From NCBI GenBank assembly GCA_022822495.1, contig JAJEBQ010000013.1, positions 1 through 57,867 of the forward strand: a DNA stretch of 57,867 nucleotides, in the 5' to 3' direction. Origin of the DNA: Paracoccaceae bacterium (GTDB taxonomy: Bacteria > Pseudomonadota > Alphaproteobacteria > Rhodobacterales > Rhodobacteraceae). A program made the position numbers and the translations under genes. Shown here piece after piece: positions 25,665-34,707 of this stretch. Position 1 is the first letter of the stretch, and the number at the start of each line of letters is the position of its first letter. The notes beneath the pieces were generated by a model. That model was not told the origin of the DNA. It made no database searches and saw only the letters and a program-made list of their open reading frames with translations.

Positions 25665-26105
25665 TCAAAAGGGTTTAACAACCACGAAAACAACAATAAC
25701 TATTAGAAGTACGGTTGGAATTTCGTTCATCAATTTGAATGTTTTTCCGCTTACTTGACAGGTACCAGCAATTAGTTCCTTCCTTTTGGAAGCAAGCCAA
25801 AAATGAAAAACCGTAAGTAATAACACTGACGCCAGTTTGCCCCACATCCAGATCATCTGCCAATCAACGATGCCGGGCATTGCCATAAGAATAATTCCAA
25901 AGATCCACGTGGCCAACATGGCTGGTGTGGTTATGATCTTTAATAACCTCGTTTCCATGGTGGTAAAAAGCTGTGTTATATCAGGTTTTGACCCTTCAGT
26001 TACGTGGTAAAAATAGAGTCTTGGGAGATAAAAAAGCCCTGCCATCCAGCACACAACAGCAATTAGATGCAATGCCTTGATCCAAGGATAGAAATCGTAC
26101 AGCAT
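25665..26105 (-). CDS. hemJ: protoporphyrinogen IX oxidase HemJ
   Basis: A 146-aa inner-membrane protein with four hydrophobic helices. YPWIKALHLIAVVCWMAGLFYLPRL-type N-terminus (key parts WIKALHLIAVVCWMAGLFYL), an early conserved His and a lysine in WMWGKLASVLLLTVFH are typical of HemJ/UPF0093. It oxidises protoporphyrinogen IX to protoporphyrin IX in haem synthesis. Its start codon is directly adjacent to the stop of the upstream MBL gene (no spacer), so the two are translationally coupled. Confidence 0.94.
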   Translation of the reverse strand: MLYDFYPWIKALHLIAVVCWMAGLFYLPRLYFYHVTEGSKPDITQLFTTMETRLLKIITTPAMLATWIFGIILMAMPGIVDWQMIWMWGKLASVLLLTVFHFWLASKRKELIAGTCQVSGKTFKLMNEIPTVLLIVIVVFVVVKPF

Positions 26106-26963
26106 TTATATTGCAATCCTCATCAAGTCAGAACCTACAGTCAATTTGCCCTTCCAGGATACTCTGACCTCATTGTAAAAATCAATCTCTTTTATGTGTT
26201 TTTCGTCGGTGGGTGTGAAGTGATTAAGGACCAAGTGTCCCACTCCTGCAGAAGTTGCGATGCGACCAACATCCTCTCCGCTGGTATGACCATTGGTGAT
26301 GTGTTTCAGTAAATTGGGTTTGACCTTCTTGAGGCGCTGGCACATTGTTTTCACTCCTTCATAATGCATAATTTCATGAACCAGGACATCCACACCCCTA
26401 GCAAATTCGCTTAATTGGGGAAAGTAGGACGTATCAGAAGAAAATACTATTGACTTCTTACCGATATCAAATCGTAATGCATAGCAATGATGGATCGGGG
26501 GGTGAAGAACTTGAAGAGCGGAAACTTTAACGGATTCGTCTTCAAATACTGGACCTTCGGTATATTCAATTGGATTGTATTGGTCCTTGAAAGGTGCTTG
26601 CTTTTCATCCTTGATGCGGGTTTCTATGTCAAACTGCTGGGATTGATAAAATCCTTCCAACAACTTTTTCAGACCTGGCGGTCCATAAACATTGATCAAC
26701 CTTGGTGTCGTGGAGACCCATTTTGTATGAAGTAATGGTCCCAATTCGAGGTTATGATCAGAGTGGTGGTGCGTAATTATTACCGTGTGAAGGTTGTTAA
26801 GATCATATCCGGCCTCAACAATCTGACGTGTAACACCCAGTCCGGCATCTATCAAATACAGTTTACCAGCAACATCAAGCAACATTGATGTGGGCCAACC
26901 GGACCCTTTGGTAAGCCTAGGTCCTCCTCTGGTGCCTAATAGAACTAGCTTTAGATTATACAA
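26106..26963 (-). CDS. metallo-beta-lactamase fold hydrolase (RNase Z/AtsA-like)
   Basis: At 285 aa it begins LKLVLLGTRGGPRL, as in ribonuclease Z-like and arylsulfatase-like MBL enzymes, with TSMLLDVAGKLYLIDAGLGV and the zinc motif ITHHHSDHNLELGPLL (HxHxDH), SSDTSYFPQL, and HEIMHYEG. It is a zinc hydrolase with unknown substrate, not an antibiotic lactamase. Sits immediately upstream of hemJ, with no spacing, and downstream of a dead FAD-monooxygenase scrap. Its ATG lies 30 bases from that scrap. Confidence 0.85.
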   Translation of the reverse strand: MYNLKLVLLGTRGGPRLTKGSGWPTSMLLDVAGKLYLIDAGLGVTRQIVEAGYDLNNLHTVIITHHHSDHNLELGPLLHTKWVSTTPRLINVYGPPGLKKLLEGFYQSQQFDIETRIKDEKQAPFKDQYNPIEYTEGPVFEDESVKVSALQVLHPPIHHCYALRFDIGKKSIVFSSDTSYFPQLSEFARGVDVLVHEIMHYEGVKTMCQRLKKVKPNLLKHITNGHTSGEDVGRIATSAGVGHLVLNHFTPTDEKHIKEIDFYNEVRVSWKGKLTVGSDLMRIAI

Positions 26964-26992
26964 TTATTTTACCAGGATTTATTGGTCTGATT

Positions 26993-27098
26993 TCATTCCA
27001 GTTGTTGCAAGTTGACCCTTATACCTCTCTGGTATAGGCCAATTGCCATGCCCAGCCCAACTGGCCGCCACCAACTACAAGAATGTCCTCGTTTGTTT
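26993..27098 (-). pseudogene. N-terminal scrap of a flavin-dependent monooxygenase
   Basis: On the minus strand EDILVVGGGQLG in one frame is continued by MAIGLYQRGIRVNL in the next, ending at TGA 26993-26995. Together they reproduce the FAD-binding beta-alpha-beta of aromatic-ring monooxygenases (VLVVGGGPxGxAxAIGLxQRGIRV). One indel near the GG motif and loss of everything after residue 35 make it non-functional. It lies between the LysR regulator and the MBL gene, so it may be what is left of a LysR-controlled catabolic operon. Confidence 0.6.
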
Positions 27099-27139
27099 TA
27101 CGCTCAGTTTATTTCCTCCCGTGGTTTTATTTTATAAGC

Positions 27140-28063
27140 TTAGATTCTTTCCCAATCAAGTTTACCAGAATTTAGATGAACTTCAATTAAATCCTTTATA
27201 TAATTGTGGATGACCTGTTGAATCTCGTTCATCAAATTCATTTTTGGCCCCACCAGATAGACTGTTCTTTTTAAAGTCTCCAGATTTATTGGTACCGCCT
27301 TGCAATCCCCCCTACGAATATCATCCTGAAACAGAGCAGAGGGTGCGATACAAAATCGTCTTTGTTTTTTTGCAAACTCTTTTCTTATCGTAATTGAACT
27401 GATTTCAATTACATCTTTTAGTTCTTGACCCTTGTTTTTGAGATAATCTTGAAACTTGGACCGAAGTTCTAAGTCCCGACCATCAAACACCAGTGGTAAA
27501 TTACTCAATTCTTCAACAGGTACTGGTACTGAAAGACCATTAAACATTTCGGGGTTGCCTATCAATTTGAATTCTTCATTGTATAACGGATAAGTCAATG
27601 ATTTAGCGGTTTCGATTTGATTGCTTACAAAGGCGAAGTCCAATAACTCCTTTTGCCACTGATCAAAAAGGTCACTGGAAAAACCTTGGGTGAATACCAG
27701 CCTAACTTCTGGATGGCTGTCGTAGCATCGTTCTAACATATTGGGTACCAAATTACTGGTAAGAGAGGGAAGCACACCAATCCTGATAATTCCCTGTTGC
27801 AAGGATCCCTTTGTTTTCATTTCCCTGTCAACCTGATCGGACAACTTTAGAATATCTGTTGCCTTTTCGAGAAAAAATTCACCTTCTTTTGTAAGGGAAA
27901 CACCACGAGAATGGCGATCCAAGAGGTTTATCCCAAATCTCTTTTCCAAACTCTTTATCTGCAACCCTATTGCCGGTTGGGTTACCTCAAGGATTTCTGC
28001 TGCTCTTGTTAGACTTTTTTCTTCTGCGGCAACAACAAAATATCTTAGCTGGTCTATTTTCAT
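27140..28063 (-). CDS. LysR-family transcriptional regulator
   Basis: Product of 307 aa. Residues 1-60 form the winged helix-turn-helix (MKIDQLRYFVVAAEEKSL, AEILEVTQPAIGLQIKSLEK, LLDRHSRGVSLTKEG), followed by a linker helix and a periplasmic-binding-like ligand domain (IRIGVLPSLTSNLVPNML). Genes downstream on the same strand are an FAD-monooxygenase scrap, an MBL hydrolase and hemJ; the divergent neighbour is aroE across 651 bases. The ligand is unknown. LysR regulators often control the adjacent gene, which here is destroyed. Confidence 0.93.
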   Translation of the reverse strand: MKIDQLRYFVVAAEEKSLTRAAEILEVTQPAIGLQIKSLEKRFGINLLDRHSRGVSLTKEGEFFLEKATDILKLSDQVDREMKTKGSLQQGIIRIGVLPSLTSNLVPNMLERCYDSHPEVRLVFTQGFSSDLFDQWQKELLDFAFVSNQIETAKSLTYPLYNEEFKLIGNPEMFNGLSVPVPVEELSNLPLVFDGRDLELRSKFQDYLKNKGQELKDVIEISSITIRKEFAKKQRRFCIAPSALFQDDIRRGDCKAVPINLETLKRTVYLVGPKMNLMNEIQQVIHNYIKDLIEVHLNSGKLDWERI

Positions 28064-28714
28064 GGCCTTTCTCGTAATTTTAAGAACCTAAAAACCAAAA
28101 CGCTTTTTGATTCTCTTACGATAATATGAATTTTTATTTCTTTGTTAAAAATTTTTCTTTTAGCCTAATATTTATTTTTTTATTGTTGTGTGTGCTGTGG
28201 CTACAATGATTGCTATTCCTTCGTTTTCGTTGACTAGGAGTACCCCCCTTGGTAATTGAGTTTTTTGATGAACCTTGGCTTATATTCCCAAGCCTAGAAC
28301 CGGGATAGAACATCAACCAGCCTGGTAAAAGAAAATCGATTTCTTGTCCAGAGACCTTATTGTATCCTAACATCAATAGAAATGGGATAGTAGGTCATAC
28401 TACTTTTGATTTATGTCACTAACTTTAATATTAGATGTATATATAAAAAGAAATATAATTTAGTTCACTGAAAGGGAGGATAACGAGATTTAAGGGAACC
28501 GGAAAAATAAAATAATCTAATTTAGAAAAGGTTATTTCCAGTTCTATATGGAACTCTTTTTTAGTGGAAAAACTGTTGATAAAAATATAAGATGAAGAAT
28601 AAATTCGAGGTTCACAGTTCTTTTTGGATGAAGAAGAACCTTATGCTGATTAAACCTGACTTTATCCTCCTATTTTTCCCAGAGTTATTAACCTAATTTT
28701 TTTTCAGAAAGATT
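28064..28714. other. 651-base A+T-rich divergent intergenic region
   Basis: It separates the lysR gene from aroE. A short minus-strand frame at 28134-28376 looks random (low-complexity Ser/Asn/His/Lys tail). The region must contain both divergent promoters, but I could not identify a clear sigma-70 pair or an LysR T-N11-A box with confidence. Confidence 0.4.
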
Positions 28715-29566
28715 ATGAGAAAGAGCAGAAAAAGTCCAACTCTTACTGGTGTGATTGGGACGCCGATTGGCCACAGTTTGTCACCAGTCATCCATAATTA
28801 CTGGATAGAAAAGTATAATGAGAATGGTATCTACGTCCCACTGGAGGTAACGAGAACGAACTTTAAAGAAGTTGTTGAAATCTTGCCGAAAATGGGTTTT
28901 AGGGGAGTCAATGTTACCATCCCTCATAAGGAAGCAGCTCTGATGTGTGCTGACCTTGTTGCCGATAATGCTGCACTTTTAGGTGCAGCAAATACCTTGA
29001 GTTTGAGGAAGAATGGCAAAATTTATGCCGACAACACAGATGGTTATGGCTTTATTCAGAATTTGAAAGAGTCAGAGCCAACTTGGAGAGCTGTAACCGG
29101 GCCGGCATTAGTCCTTGGAGCGGGGGGAGGTTCCAGAGCAATAATCTATTCACTTCTCAGAGAAGGAGTACCGAAAGTTTACTTGACCAACCGGACAATC
29201 GAAAGAGCAAAATTACTCCAAAATGATTTAGGCAACAGAATAAAGATCATAGATTTTGTTGATTTGGAAAAAGTTCTTGATGAAGTAACTATACTGGTCA
29301 ATACAACATCACTGGGTATGATTGGCCAACCAGAATTGAAATTACCTTATGATAAATTGAATCAAAGAACCCTGGTCTACGATATTGTTTATAACCCTCT
29401 CAAAACAGATTTTCTGAAAAGGGCTGCGGAAAGAGGATGTAGAACAGTTGATGGCTTGGGGATGTTACTCCATCAAGCAGCAAGTTCATATCAATTCTGG
29501 TTTGGTAAGAAACCAGAGGTTTCTCTTGAGCTCAGGACTCTGGTTACAGGAAAACTGAAAGCATGA
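28715..29566 (+). CDS. aroE: shikimate dehydrogenase
   Basis: Reduces 3-dehydroshikimate with NADPH in aromatic amino acid synthesis. At 283 aa it has GVIGTPIGHSLSPVIHNYW (substrate loop), GVNVTIPHKEAA with the catalytic Lys, ADNTDGYGF with the catalytic Asp, the NADPH loop ALVLGAGGGSRAIIYSL and NRT, and GLGMLLHQAA near the C-terminus. First gene of the aroE - coaE - dnaQ operon; its TGA overlaps the coaE ATG (ATGA). Confidence 0.96.
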   Translation: MRKSRKSPTLTGVIGTPIGHSLSPVIHNYWIEKYNENGIYVPLEVTRTNFKEVVEILPKMGFRGVNVTIPHKEAALMCADLVADNAALLGAANTLSLRKNGKIYADNTDGYGFIQNLKESEPTWRAVTGPALVLGAGGGSRAIIYSLLREGVPKVYLTNRTIERAKLLQNDLGNRIKIIDFVDLEKVLDEVTILVNTTSLGMIGQPELKLPYDKLNQRTLVYDIVYNPLKTDFLKRAAERGCRTVDGLGMLLHQAASSYQFWFGKKPEVSLELRTLVTGKLKA

Positions 29567-30153
29567 AAATCTTGGGAATCACAGGGTCCATAGGTATGGG
29601 AAAAAGTACAGTCGCACGGATGTTCGAAATGTCAGGGGTTCCAGTGTGGAAAGCAGATAAGGAAGTAGAGAATCTCTACCGAAAAGGGGGAGACGCGGTA
29701 GAACCAGTGAAAAAAGCTTTCGGTGATGACGTTATAGATGATGATGGTGTGAACAAAGAGAAATTAAAACAAAAATTATTAGATCGTAAGGACCAAAAAA
29801 AGAAATTGGAAAAAATTGTCCATCCCTTGGTAAGAAAGAAACTGGAAGAGTTCAAATCCTATTGCAAGGGGCAAGACCAAAAGTTGGTGGCTCTGGAAAT
29901 CCCTCTGCTTTTGGAATCTGGGCTGGAAAATAGTGTTGACTATGTGGTTGTTGTTTCAGCTCCACAGGAATTTCAGGAGAAACGTGTTATGGGAAGAAAA
30001 GGAATGACTCAGGAATGGTTTCAAAAAATCAAGAGTTGGCAGTTATCAGATGAAGAAAAACGAAAACAAGCCGACTTTGTCGTTATTTCTGTAGGCTTGA
30101 AACAAACCCGTCTGCAAGTTAAGGAAATTATCGCCAAAACAAGATCGGTATAG
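29563..30153 (+). CDS. coaE: dephospho-CoA kinase
   Basis: Last step of coenzyme A synthesis. Product of 196 aa with the P-loop LGITGSIGMGKSTVARMF at residues 3-20, KADKEVENLY, LEKIVHPLVRKKLEEF, ALEIPLLLESGLE and YVVVVSAP. It overlaps aroE by 4 bases and ends 2 bases before dnaQ. It is unusually lysine-rich in the middle (KLKQKLLDRKDQKKKLEK), in keeping with an A+T-leaning genome. Confidence 0.95.
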   Translation: MKILGITGSIGMGKSTVARMFEMSGVPVWKADKEVENLYRKGGDAVEPVKKAFGDDVIDDDGVNKEKLKQKLLDRKDQKKKLEKIVHPLVRKKLEEFKSYCKGQDQKLVALEIPLLLESGLENSVDYVVVVSAPQEFQEKRVMGRKGMTQEWFQKIKSWQLSDEEKRKQADFVVISVGLKQTRLQVKEIIAKTRSV

Positions 30154-30155
30154 CC

Positions 30156-30863
30156 ATGAGGGAATTGATTTTAGATATTGAAACCACTGGCTTGGATTTG
30201 GCCCAAAACCGTATTATTGAAATCGGAATGATTGAGATGGTACATCATCAAGTGACAGGAGTAGAGTTTCAGTGGTATCTCAATCCCGAGAGGAATATAG
30301 AGGATGAGGCACTAAAAGTGCACGGTCTCAGTAATGAATTCCTCAAAGACAAACCAAAATTCAGAAATATTGCTGATGAGTTTTTGACGACAATACAGGA
30401 GTCCAGACTTGTCATACACAATGCCGACTTCGACCTTCCTTTTATTAACAAGGAGTTAGAACTTTGTGGCAAGAGGACAATAGAAAAAGAGCGAGTGGTT
30501 GACACCCTGGAACTGGCCCGCCGGGTTCTACCGAGCAGAGCCCAACACAACTTGGATGCCCTTGGCAATTATTATAGGATTGATTTGTCCATCCGATCAT
30601 TACATGGTGCTTTGATTGATGCCCAGATCCTGTCTGAAATCTACAACAAATTAAATCAGGAAGGCGGAAAAGATCTTTTTGCTGACACTGGTACCACAGA
30701 AACGAAAAAAAAGGAGAGAAAATTCCTAGAAAGACCTGTACCAATACAATTTTCCATAACCGAAGAAGAATTAAAAACGCATACAGAGTACGTGAATGAA
30801 TTTCTTGGACCGAAAACCCTTTGGCCTTATGGTACCAAAAAAAACCAAGGCCTGGTAAAATAG
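30156..30863 (+). CDS. dnaQ: DNA polymerase III epsilon subunit (3'-5' proofreading exonuclease)
   Basis: Product of 235 aa. DEDDh exonuclease motifs: ExoI LILDIETTGLD at residues 4-14, ExoII VIHNADFDLPFINKEL, ExoIII SLHGALIDAQILSEIY with the catalytic His and Asp. KVHGLSNEFL is the family's conserved spacer. The C-terminal tail (about residues 180-235) would bind the alpha subunit. It proofreads in the replicative holoenzyme. Third gene of the aroE operon, as in other alphaproteobacteria. Confidence 0.95.
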   Translation: MRELILDIETTGLDLAQNRIIEIGMIEMVHHQVTGVEFQWYLNPERNIEDEALKVHGLSNEFLKDKPKFRNIADEFLTTIQESRLVIHNADFDLPFINKELELCGKRTIEKERVVDTLELARRVLPSRAQHNLDALGNYYRIDLSIRSLHGALIDAQILSEIYNKLNQEGGKDLFADTGTTETKKKERKFLERPVPIQFSITEEELKTHTEYVNEFLGPKTLWPYGTKKNQGLVK

Positions 30864-30938
30864 AGGGTTTGAAAAACCAAGCCAGTAATTAAGATACTCA
30901 AACACCCCAAGCCAAGATTTTAATTTATTGGAACATTT

Positions 30939-31538
30939 ATGAATAAAGCAGTCGAGAACTGGTTCTCACTTATGAACCGCGAAGACATATTGATCCTGGA
31001 CACAGAAACGACCGGGTTCAAACCGGATTCAGAAGTCTTGCAAGTTTCCGTTATTGATACAACGGGTAAAACAAGATTTAACGAGTATGTTCTTCCTTTA
31101 AAGCGAATACCGCCCGAAGCCTCAAAAATCCATGGTCTGACGGAGAAAAAATTGAAGCAATACAATGCCCGTCCTTGGTTTGAGTATCACGAAAGGTTTA
31201 CCGAACTAACCACCAGTATTGCCAAATTGGTATTGGTGTATAATCTGGACTTTGATACCAGACTACTCCGTCAAACCTGTAAGATGCAATTAATCCCAAC
31301 ACAATTTCACCCCTATAAAGGTAGATGTATAATGAAGGAGTACGCAGCTTATAGAGAGATCCTAAATAATTGGGGGCAGGACTGGAAGTGGCATAAGCTT
31401 GCCGATGCAGCAAGATATGAAGGAGCAAAAAACCAGCCCAACATCCACAACGCACTACATGATTGTGAAATTGTTTTGGACTTGATGAATATTGTCGCTA
31501 ATAAAGTGACCAATAAAAGTTCTTCCTCACTGTTCTAA
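30939..31538 (+). CDS. second DnaQ-like 3'-5' exonuclease, 199 aa
   Basis: It has the same DEDDh fold as dnaQ: ILILDTETTGFKPDSE (ExoI), SKIHGLTEKKL, VLVYNLDFDTRLLRQ (ExoII) and PNIHNALHDCEIVLDLM (ExoIII). It is distinct from the upstream dnaQ, with a different C-terminus and no alpha-binding tail, so it is probably a stand-alone exonuclease (RNase T or ExoX style) in repair or RNA processing. 75 bases after dnaQ, same strand. Likely not a recent tandem duplicate, since identity is limited to motifs. Confidence 0.88.
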   Translation: MNKAVENWFSLMNREDILILDTETTGFKPDSEVLQVSVIDTTGKTRFNEYVLPLKRIPPEASKIHGLTEKKLKQYNARPWFEYHERFTELTTSIAKLVLVYNLDFDTRLLRQTCKMQLIPTQFHPYKGRCIMKEYAAYREILNNWGQDWKWHKLADAARYEGAKNQPNIHNALHDCEIVLDLMNIVANKVTNKSSSSLF

Positions 31539-31576
31539 AACTCTTACAACGTTCAAAGAATTCTCAGGAGTTAGCC

Positions 31577-32230
31577 ATGAAAATATTGAAGTTTATACCC
31601 CTTATATCACTTCTATTTGTTGGGTTGAGTTTCCCTGTATCAACCAACGCCAACTCGCCCATCGTAAAGAAAGCTATCTTTGCAGGAGGATGCTTCTGGT
31701 GTGTGGAAAAAGATTTTGACTCAGTCAATGGGGTAACCCAAACTATTTCTGGTTTCACCGGTGGAACTCAAGACAATCCAAGTTATAAGGATGTAACCTC
31801 CGGTGGTACAGGTCACTATGAAGCAGTGGAGATTGAATTTTATCCCTCTGTGGTTTCGTACAAGCAATTGGTTGACCTGTTCTGGCGAAGCATAGATCCG
31901 ACTGATGATGGAGGACAATTTTGTGATCGGGGACACTCTTACAGGACCGCAGTGTTTGCTTTGGATGAGGAACAGGCAAGAATAGCTGAGAAATCAAAAG
32001 CCGAAGCACAAGAGGCTTTGGGTATGGAGATTGTAACTCAAATTCTTGATGCCGGAGAATTTTTTCCTGCCGGCGAATACCATCAAGGATACTACCAGAG
32101 TGAAAAACGAATAATTACCCGTTTCGGTGTTTTAACAAAGGCACAAGCATACAAACGATATCGAAAAGCCTGTGGAAGAGACGCTCGTGTAAAGGAACTT
32201 TGGGGTGATGCTGCTGTCTTCGCCCGTTGA
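31577..32230 (+). CDS. msrA: exported peptide-methionine (S)-S-oxide reductase MsrA
   Basis: Reduces methionine S-sulfoxide in proteins. Product of 217 aa with an N-terminal signal peptide (FIPLISLLFVGLSFPVS, cleavage near NA-NS), then the catalytic FAGGCFWCVEKDF, GFTGGTQDNPSY, TGHYEAVEI, DPTDDGGQFCDRG and YRTAVFAL. The signal predicts a periplasmic MsrA that repairs envelope proteins. The ATG at 31577 follows CAGGAGTTAGCC. Single gene, followed by a 200-base gap with no evident feature. Confidence 0.94.
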   Translation: MKILKFIPLISLLFVGLSFPVSTNANSPIVKKAIFAGGCFWCVEKDFDSVNGVTQTISGFTGGTQDNPSYKDVTSGGTGHYEAVEIEFYPSVVSYKQLVDLFWRSIDPTDDGGQFCDRGHSYRTAVFALDEEQARIAEKSKAEAQEALGMEIVTQILDAGEFFPAGEYHQGYYQSEKRIITRFGVLTKAQAYKRYRKACGRDARVKELWGDAAVFAR

Positions 32231-32432
32231 TAGTAAGGTAAACTTAGTCTGGCGCCGGAGCCAATGCCAGGCAATCTGGATATGAACGTACCTTAGGCCC
32301 CCGCTTACCGACCTTGATGAACCATGAAATGGATGCCGGCAAGCAATAAAGTCACTTTGGTTTAGAATTCCTTAAACTCGTAAATCAGCCGACAATGATA
32401 CCAGAAAGGGTTGGTCTGGATGGGCAAGACAA

Positions 32433-32714
32433 TTACATCAAAAAGAAGCTTGCCAGGAATTGTCTGATAATTATTATCCCCACAATCAGAACGAGCGGTG
32501 ATAAATCAATGGCTCCTGTATTCGGGAGGTATGGTCTAATTCTACTGTATATCGGATAAAGTATCTTCTCTAGAAAATCCCATAAACTTCGGATGAACTG
32601 GTTGCTTGGGTTAAATACATTCATACTAATGAGCCAACTCATAAGCGCGTGTACAATGACAACCCACCAAAGCAAATCAAGCAGGAAATTTATTAGATAT
32701 ACTATTTGGACCAT
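32433..32714 (-). CDS. yggT: YggT family membrane protein
   Basis: Product of 93 aa with two hydrophobic blocks, LINFLLDLLWWVVIVHALMSW and LVLIVGIIIIRQFLASFF, separated by NPSNQFIRSLWDFLEKILYPI and RIRPYLPNTGAIDLSP. This pattern (FLxxITEPLLxPIRRxxPxxGGIDLSP-like) defines the YggT/Ycf19 family linked to division-site or membrane protein organisation. Orientation is opposite to its neighbours, and it is monocistronic. Confidence 0.92.
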   Translation of the reverse strand: MVQIVYLINFLLDLLWWVVIVHALMSWLISMNVFNPSNQFIRSLWDFLEKILYPIYSRIRPYLPNTGAIDLSPLVLIVGIIIIRQFLASFFLM

Positions 32715-32870
32715 TTACTCTCTCTTCAGTTTGTATGATTCATTTATGGTAGGGCTATACTTTTTCAAGACAATCAACAAGCCGGATGCTTACTAAACCG
32801 GAAGTTTCATATTGATTTTTTTGTTCGTTTAGGTTTAATCGGGCCAAGATTGATTTAACAGGGAAATTAA

Positions 32871-33779
32871 ATGAAAAACCTGCCTTTTTCAAATTTAGCA
32901 TGTATGGCTTTGACTACTTTTTTTGCCTTGGCAATTACATCACCTGTTTGGTCAGAAACAAAGGCTAACCAATTATTTGGTGCCAAACTCAAAGGATCCA
33001 ATCAACCCGTTAATCCGATTGGAAGTTATGCAAAGGGGTGTATTGCTGGAGGCGTTTTGTTGCCAGAATCAGGCCCCACTTGGCAAGCTATGAGGTTAAG
33101 TCGAAATCGTAACTGGGGCCATCCTGTATTAATTGATTTTTTGATAGACCTTAGCCAAAAAGCGAAGGAACTGGGTTGGGCGGGACTCTATATTGGTGAC
33201 CTTTCACAACCACGTGGTGGCCCTATGACGTCAGGACATACATCCCACCAGATCGGCTTGGATGCCGATATCTGGATGTTACCCCCCGAGAGGCTGGATT
33301 TGACCAGGCAGGAAAGGGAAGACATCAGCTCAATATCAATTAGAACCACGGATCAGAAAAATGTTAATGAAAATTGGACAGATACGCACATGAATCTTTT
33401 GAGGGCAACCTCAGAAGATCCAAGAGTAGACCGTATCTTTGTCGCAGCAGCGGCAAAAATCAGGATGTGTGAACAGGCTGGGGACGACAGGATGTGGTTG
33501 CAGAAAATCAGACCATATTATGGCCACAATTATCATTTTCATATTCGACTTAAATGCCCCGAAACTGCTGCCAACTGTATAACCCAAACACCAACCGTAA
33601 ACGAATTGTCGAAGGGGGGCGATGGGTGTGACGAAAACCTTGCCTATTGGGTTTCGGACTATTTTCTTGATCTACTGAAAAAACCTCCCGACCCCAATGC
33701 CCCCAAACCCAGACATGTCAGGGATTACGTGATGGCTGATTTGCCAGAGGAATGCGAAACTGTTTTAAATTCACCTTAA
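32871..33779 (+). CDS. mepA: penicillin-insensitive murein endopeptidase MepA
   Basis: Zinc endopeptidase of the LAS family cutting D-Ala-meso-DAP cross-links. Product of 302 aa with a signal peptide (LACMALTTFFALAITSPVWS), SYAKGCIAGGVLLPESGPTW, WGHPVLIDFL, the zinc motif HTSHQIGLDADIWM (HxxxxxxD), and YGHNYHFHIRLKCP (HxH). Cysteine pairs in the C-terminal domain suggest periplasmic disulfides. Acts in the periplasm in wall growth and recycling; the neighbouring dapD/dapE make its DAP substrate. Confidence 0.94.
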   Translation: MKNLPFSNLACMALTTFFALAITSPVWSETKANQLFGAKLKGSNQPVNPIGSYAKGCIAGGVLLPESGPTWQAMRLSRNRNWGHPVLIDFLIDLSQKAKELGWAGLYIGDLSQPRGGPMTSGHTSHQIGLDADIWMLPPERLDLTRQEREDISSISIRTTDQKNVNENWTDTHMNLLRATSEDPRVDRIFVAAAAKIRMCEQAGDDRMWLQKIRPYYGHNYHFHIRLKCPETAANCITQTPTVNELSKGGDGCDENLAYWVSDYFLDLLKKPPDPNAPKPRHVRDYVMADLPEECETVLNSP

Positions 33780-33860
33780 ATTCATTGCGAATAAAACCTA
33801 AATTGAACCTGTGAGAACTTCTCCCCCATAGATATTGACACGAAAGGATTGGAAAGCAAG

Positions 33861-34688
33861 ATGCAAGTCAGTGAAATGGAAGCCACCATTGAAAACGCTT
33901 GGGAGAACCGAGAAGAGATAAATCCGACCACCACTGGTCCCGCCAGAAAGGCCATTGTCCAAACCCTGGAAGCACTTGACAAGGGTCAAATTCGTGTTGC
34001 AGAAAGGAACAATGAAGGCTCTTGGGTGGTTAACCAATGGGCAAAAAAAGCCGTTTTGCTTGGCTTTCGTCTCCAGGACATGGAACCCCAGGAGGGAGGA
34101 CCACAAAATTCTACCTGGTGGGATAAAGTAGATTCAAAATTCAAAGGTTGGAAAGCCAAGGACTGGCGAGAAGCCGGCTTTCGTGCTGTTCCCAACTGTA
34201 TTGTCCGAAAGTCAGCTTTCATAGCGCCAGGTGTTGTATTAATGCCCTCCTTTGTCAATCTCGGAGCCTATGTTGATGAGGGTACCATGGTTGATACCTG
34301 GGCAACAGTTGGATCATGTGCCCAAGTCGGGAAAAATGTACATCTTTCCGGAGGAGCTGGTATCGGTGGTGTTTTGGAACCCATGCAGGCTGGACCGACA
34401 ATAATTGAGGACAACTGTTTTATCGGAGCGAGATCCGAAATAGTTGAAGGTGTTATCGTAAGGGAAGGATCAGTCGTTGGTATGGGTGTCTACATAGGCC
34501 AGTCCACGAAAATCTATGATCGTTCCAACGGGACAGTATCCTACGGCGAAATCCCTCCCTATTCAGTGGTTGTCTCGGGTTCTTTACCCAGTTCAAATAA
34601 CGTCAACCTGTATTGTGCGGTCATTGTCAAGAAGGTTGATTCCAGGACCCGTGGTAAAACCTCAATCAATGAACTGCTACGAGACTAA
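33861..34688 (+). CDS. dapD: 2,3,4,5-tetrahydropyridine-2,6-dicarboxylate N-succinyltransferase
   Basis: Succinylase step of lysine/DAP synthesis. The ATG at 33861 after GGAAAGCAAG gives 275 aa (frame open to TTG 33849). Left-handed beta-helix hexapeptides run from about residue 100: [84 protein letters not shown]. Followed 19 bases later by dapE, the next-but-one enzyme of the same pathway. Confidence 0.96.
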   Translation: MQVSEMEATIENAWENREEINPTTTGPARKAIVQTLEALDKGQIRVAERNNEGSWVVNQWAKKAVLLGFRLQDMEPQEGGPQNSTWWDKVDSKFKGWKAKDWREAGFRAVPNCIVRKSAFIAPGVVLMPSFVNLGAYVDEGTMVDTWATVGSCAQVGKNVHLSGGAGIGGVLEPMQAGPTIIEDNCFIGARSEIVEGVIVREGSVVGMGVYIGQSTKIYDRSNGTVSYGEIPPYSVVVSGSLPSSNNVNLYCAVIVKKVDSRTRGKTSINELLRD

Positions 34689-34707
34689 ATCCTTAATTTG
34701 AGGTATC

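Noticed and set aside
28134-28376. 80-codon minus-strand frame between lysR and aroE
   Set aside because: Low-complexity Ser/Asn/Lys ending, no family resemblance, and no good start context.
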